DNA of 64,000 nt. Source: Hyphomicrobiales bacterium. Lineage in GTDB: Bacteria; Pseudomonadota; Alphaproteobacteria; Rhizobiales; NORP267. Below the pieces are notes generated by a model. That model was not told where the DNA came from. It did no database searches and worked only from the letters and a program-made list of their open reading frames with translations. The position numbers and the translations under genes are program-made. The first letter of the stretch is position 1. Every line of letters starts with the position of its first letter. The stretch spans positions 124,001-188,000 of the forward strand of contig JAJFHA010000022.1 of assembly GCA_021775875.1 (NCBI GenBank), in the 5' to 3' direction. Shown one piece after another: positions 61,056 to 64,000 of this stretch.

Positions 61056-61697
61056 TCAATCAGGGATTGCAGTAATGAAAACCCCGGTTTCTATGTCAGA
61101 AATAGTCACCGTTAAAGCGCATGCCTCGGCAAGTTTGAGAGTATAATATGGTTGAGCGGCATGTGCGTCAGCGGGTTTTTCTTGCGAACCACCAAAATAT
61201 TCAGCGATATTTTCGGCAATCCGGTGGCGCTCACCGGTGCTGACAACTTCAAGGTTTGGGGCTTCAGCATCGCCTGTAACCAAAACAGAAATCTTGCCGC
61301 CGCGCGGTATGGTTGAAATCGATATCAGCACCAGGTTCAGCAAAAGCTTTACCACATCTTTTGGCAACAGAATTGCCGGCGCACTCCATGAAAGTTCAAT
61401 TTTCTTGGGATCAATATAATCTTGCGCTGCAATTTCGGCGTCTTTGATATCAATACTGGACCCTGCAGAACCTGAAGCGCCATATGCTAATCGGGCGAAT
61501 TTCAGCTTGGCTGATGCCTGGTCCGCACTGCTGCGGATGAGCGTCATTGCAAATTCACGCCCTTCTTCATCGGTCTCTTCTTCAAGTACCTCCAGGCCAT
61601 TGACGATAGCGCCAACGGGACTGATCACATCGTGACACACCTTGCTTGAAAGCAGGGCGGCCAGCTCCAGGGCATTGAGATCTTTTTCACCGGTCAT
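61056..61697 (-). CDS. chpT: Histidine phosphotransferase ChpT
   Basis: The dimerisation helix LELAALLSSKVCHDVISPVGAIVNGLEVLEEE carries H22, the phospho-accepting His of ChpT. The C-terminal part is a degenerate HATPase-like domain (LPKDVVKLLLNLVLISISTIPRGGKISV). ChpT moves phosphate from CckA to CtrA and CpdR. It lies ~140 bp before cheA on the same strand, two operons from ctrA itself. It has 213 residues, the usual size. Confidence 0.92.
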   Translation of the reverse strand: MTGEKDLNALELAALLSSKVCHDVISPVGAIVNGLEVLEEETDEEGREFAMTLIRSSADQASAKLKFARLAYGASGSAGSSIDIKDAEIAAQDYIDPKKIELSWSAPAILLPKDVVKLLLNLVLISISTIPRGGKISVLVTGDAEAPNLEVVSTGERHRIAENIAEYFGGSQEKPADAHAAQPYYTLKLAEACALTVTISDIETGVFITAIPD

Positions 61698-61846
61698 ACT
61701 GGTCTACTCCAAATCTGCGAATCATTCTGAAAATGTTTGCCTGTGCAGGCTCAGTTGATCAAGCGCAAGATGCTTTTGATTCTCGGCAAAATCCGTTAAA
61801 TAGCTGAAAAAGCACCTCCAACACGGGTAACGGAGCTAATTTCCTC

Positions 61847-62647
61847 GTGGATCAATTTTCAGAAAATCTGGCCATAACGGCTTTAAAAGCCGGACGCGCC
61901 ATTCTCGACATTTACGAGACCCCGTTCAGCGTCAATATCAAAACCGACAATAGCCCGGTGACCGAAGCTGATCAGCGGGCTGAAGATATTATCCTCGCTG
62001 ACCTCGCTCAATTCGCCTCTGATATTCCTGTTATTGCAGAAGAGGCAGCGGCGGCGGGCAATATTCCAGAAGTGGGAGATCGATTTTTTCTTGTGGACCC
62101 CCTTGACGGCACCAGGGAATTTATCAACCGCAATGGCGAATTTACCGTCAACATCGCGCTCATAGAAAACGGCATTCCGGTTCAGGGCGTAGTTTTAGCT
62201 CCCGCCACCGGTCGTTTGTTCCTGGCAGCAGGACCGGGTGATTGCATTGAGGTAGAGGTTCCTTTGAGCGATCCCCAGGCGTTTTCTCTCGATAATTCCC
62301 AAAATCTGGAAACCAGTGCACCCCAGGAAAACGGCTTGCGGGTTGTGGCGAGCCGGTCTCACCGCGACCAAAAAACCGAAGACCTGCTGGCAAACTATCA
62401 GGTCAGCGAAATTATTGGCGCCGGATCATCTCTGAAATTCTGTCTCATTGCCTGTGGCGAAGCTGATTTTTACCCCCGCCTCGGACGCACCATGGAATGG
62501 GACACAGCTGCCGGCCAAGCCGTGCTTGAAGCAGCCGGTGGTGTGGTGACGGAATTGGACGGAACCGGATTGCGGTACGGGAAAAAAGAACGTGGATATG
62601 ACAATCCTGCTTTTCTGGCCTGGGGCCGCGACCCTTCATCAAGTTAG
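61847..62647 (+). CDS. cysQ: 3'(2'),5'-bisphosphate nucleotidase CysQ
   Basis: The inositol-phosphatase-like motifs are complete: EAAAAGNIPEVGDRFFLVDPLDGTREFINRNGEFTVNIALIENG and EWDTAAGQAVLEAAGGVV, with an acidic metal-binding EE before the DPLDGT motif. CysQ hydrolyses PAP formed in sulfate assimilation; this may be useful beside the sulfotransferase-like gene 10 kb away, but no direct link is shown. The start is GTG. It has 266 residues. Confidence 0.9.
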   Translation: MDQFSENLAITALKAGRAILDIYETPFSVNIKTDNSPVTEADQRAEDIILADLAQFASDIPVIAEEAAAAGNIPEVGDRFFLVDPLDGTREFINRNGEFTVNIALIENGIPVQGVVLAPATGRLFLAAGPGDCIEVEVPLSDPQAFSLDNSQNLETSAPQENGLRVVASRSHRDQKTEDLLANYQVSEIIGAGSSLKFCLIACGEADFYPRLGRTMEWDTAAGQAVLEAAGGVVTELDGTGLRYGKKERGYDNPAFLAWGRDPSSS

Positions 62648-62651
62648 AGCT

Positions 62652-62687
62652 AAAAAAACCACCCGGGTGCGAAGTGCGCCCGGGTGG
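62652..62687 (-). terminator. Intrinsic terminator for the leftward YHS gene
   Basis: CCACCCGGG pairs with CCCGGGTGG around an 11-nt loop. On the minus strand the stem is followed by seven T, so it ends transcription coming from the YHS-domain gene. It also lies 11 bp after the cysQ stop and may act weakly on the plus strand. Confidence 0.8.
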
Positions 62688-62856
62688 TGAAGGATTCCGT
62701 GACAAGAATCTTGAGATAAACCGTGACATGCAGTGCATGTATGACAAACAGAGTGCAGCAAGATCCGTGCCAGAGGTTTTTACCGGGATAATGCTCATTA
62801 CGGCGCATTATCAGCGATCAAATACACCAACGTCTCAAGATATGTATCATTTCGGA

Positions 62857-63381
62857 TCAGTCGGCCAGGTTTGAATCATTGGCGCTCCAATAGCCTCGTG
62901 CCAATTTCAAAGTCTCTTCCTTATCCATTTCCCAGAGCGCTTGAAATTCCCTGGAATGGAACAACATTAGTCGCCTGTTATGGATCACCCAGATATGCGG
63001 GTTGCCCTCTGTCGGGCTACCACGACCGGCTGCGACCGGGTCATGACCGCCAAATAGAGGCGAATAAACATTCGGGTCAGCCATAAAAGCCGCGCGATTC
63101 CCCTCATTCGCAAACCGCCAGAACGCGCCACCCCATTCCAGTTCCATTCCGTCAACACCCTTGCGTGGTGCGCCTGCCACAAAATATGCGACAGGATCAT
63201 AACCCCCAATCGCAAACCCGTTTTGGGATCCGGCCCAGAATGCGACCGACCCCGCGATGCCACGGCTCAAAATAGATTGGGAGGGGGCAAACAGGCCAAG
63301 GCTGAACAAAATTAATACAGCAACAAAAACCGTACGGGTCCTGATTGCCAGTTTTTCGCAATTTTGCCCTGTCTTCGACAT
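62857..63381 (-). CDS. Membrane-anchored YHS-domain protein
   Basis: An N-terminal membrane segment or uncleaved signal (TVFVAVLILFSLGLFAPS) is followed by the YHS pattern: GGYDPVAYFVAGAPRKGVDGMELEWGGAFWRFANEGNRAAFMADPNVYSPLFGGHDP. YHS domains are small metal-linked domains of unclear role. Here the Cys normally found after the GG is replaced by His (GGHDPVA). The 174-residue protein is probably periplasmic. Confidence 0.8.
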   Translation of the reverse strand: MSKTGQNCEKLAIRTRTVFVAVLILFSLGLFAPSQSILSRGIAGSVAFWAGSQNGFAIGGYDPVAYFVAGAPRKGVDGMELEWGGAFWRFANEGNRAAFMADPNVYSPLFGGHDPVAAGRGSPTEGNPHIWVIHNRRLMLFHSREFQALWEMDKEETLKLARGYWSANDSNLAD

Positions 63382-63523
63382 AAATTATTTTTACCTTTCA
63401 GTTCACAAACCTGATTTTGGATAATGTTTGTCAACGAATTCCAAACAAAATGATACCACATCGGCATTTTCACAGAGCGCGAAAAACAAAACGCCTCAAA
63501 AGAACCCGGAGATTTAGCAGACC

Positions 63524-64000
63524 ATGAACCGCCTTGCTTTCAATATTCTTGCTGGCCTAACCGCCCTAATGCTGTTCAGCGCACCAACGATAGCCCGCGC
63601 AGAGGGCAACGCTCCAAATCAAATTCCCTACGACCAGAATAATGACAATAGTTATTCACCGGATGAAGTCCTTCGAGCCGGTCATGATTTTTTTGGTGGT
63701 GTTTCGCGCGATTTAGCTCTTGCTGTAGAGAGCCTCTTCTCAAAATACGGCCAACCGAATGGCTACATTCTTGGAGAAGAAGGGGGTGGCGCCATCATTG
63801 GCGGCCTGCGCTATGGTGAAGGCACCCTACACACCCGCAATTCCGGCGAACATAAAATCTATTGGCAAGGCCCCTCAATCGGCTGGGATTTCGGTGCCGA
63901 TGGTGGCCGCACCATGATCCTCGTCTATAATATGAACGATACCGAGGAGATGTATCGGCGATATGTCGGCGTCAACGGTTCCGCCTATCTAATTGGCGGG
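63524..64000 (+). CDS. DUF1134 family secreted protein (EipA-type), cut by the window end
   Basis: The frame starts at ATG 63524 and is open to the last base, so the 3' end is missing. A signal peptide is visible (ILAGLTALMLFSAPTIARAEG). The mature part reads YSPDEVLRAGHDFFGGVSRDLALAVESLFSKYGQPNGYILGEEGGGAIIGGLRYGEGTL, then SIGWDFGADGGRTMILVYNM. This is the DUF1134 pattern that includes the Brucella cell-envelope protein EipA. It likely supports envelope integrity in the periplasm. Confidence 0.88.
   Translation, partial: MNRLAFNILAGLTALMLFSAPTIARAEGNAPNQIPYDQNNDNSYSPDEVLRAGHDFFGGVSRDLALAVESLFSKYGQPNGYILGEEGGGAIIGGLRYGEGTLHTRNSGEHKIYWQGPSIGWDFGADGGRTMILVYNMNDTEEMYRRYVGVNGSAYLIGG

Noticed and set aside
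1..64000. CRISPR arrays, rRNA genes or toxin-antitoxin pairs
   Set aside because: No spaced direct repeats of CRISPR type, no rRNA sequence, and no small overlapping gene pair with toxin or antitoxin motifs was seen on reading the window.

Overview
The window is chromosomal DNA of a flagellated, chemotactic alphaproteobacterium carrying a nearly complete Mu-like (transposable) prophage. The host assignment rests on a Caulobacter-type regulatory set within 25 kb: CtrA, its inhibitor SciP, the phosphotransferase ChpT and the sigma-54 activator FlbD. It also rests on the gene order fliF-fliG-fliH-fliN-flbD-flhA. The genus cannot be read from the sequence.

Positions 1 to about 35,172 are the prophage; its left end lies outside the window. 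Almost every gene is on the plus strand with ATGA-type overlaps. The early block (1-8.65 kb) holds a ParB-like protein, the DDE transposase (MuA type), the MuB-type ATPase, a protein with a DnaA domain IV fold, a DUF3164 protein, GemA/Gp16, an adenine methyltransferase and a small HTH protein in the position of the Mor activator. The lysis block (8.75-10.75 kb) holds an endolysin, a duplicated membrane protein and an overlapping spanin pair. Head genes follow (10.75-20 kb): DksA/TraR-like finger, Mu gp25/26/27/28/29/30 homologues, protease-scaffold, decoration protein, major head protein. Tail genes (20.4-33.2 kb) lack a sheath, which implies a siphovirus of the B3/D3112 kind. They include a G/GT pair with a clear -1 frameshift signal, a tape measure, tip proteins and glycine-rich and collagen-like fibre proteins. 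Inserted cargo includes a CAU tRNA followed directly by an Acb2-like gene (predicted cyclic-nucleotide sponge against CBASS/Thoeris immunity), and a Com-like regulator overlapping a cytosine-C5 methyltransferase near the right end. The prophage therefore carries three candidate counter-defence functions: two DNA methyltransferases and the Acb2-like protein.

Host DNA begins beside a tRNA-Met gene and continues with pmtA-like and mnmA genes (minus strand). The fliK-flgD unit has a sigma-54 promoter and an FlbD (ftr)-like palindrome. Then come a 260-bp MITE-like element, sciP, and the fliF to flhA operon. A short set of metabolic genes follows (GNAT, DUF4424, a class IV aminotransferase overlapping a sulfotransferase-like gene). 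Next are fliI-fliJ (minus) diverging from ctrA, and the minus-strand cluster chpT-cheA-cheW-cheY-cheB-cheR. The window ends with cysQ, a YHS-domain protein and the start of a DUF1134 (EipA-type) gene. The host part is essentially a cell-cycle and motility control region: ChpT passes phosphate to CtrA, CtrA and SciP set early flagellar genes, and FlbD with sigma-54 switches to late genes.

All calls are made by reading motifs and context; no database search was run.
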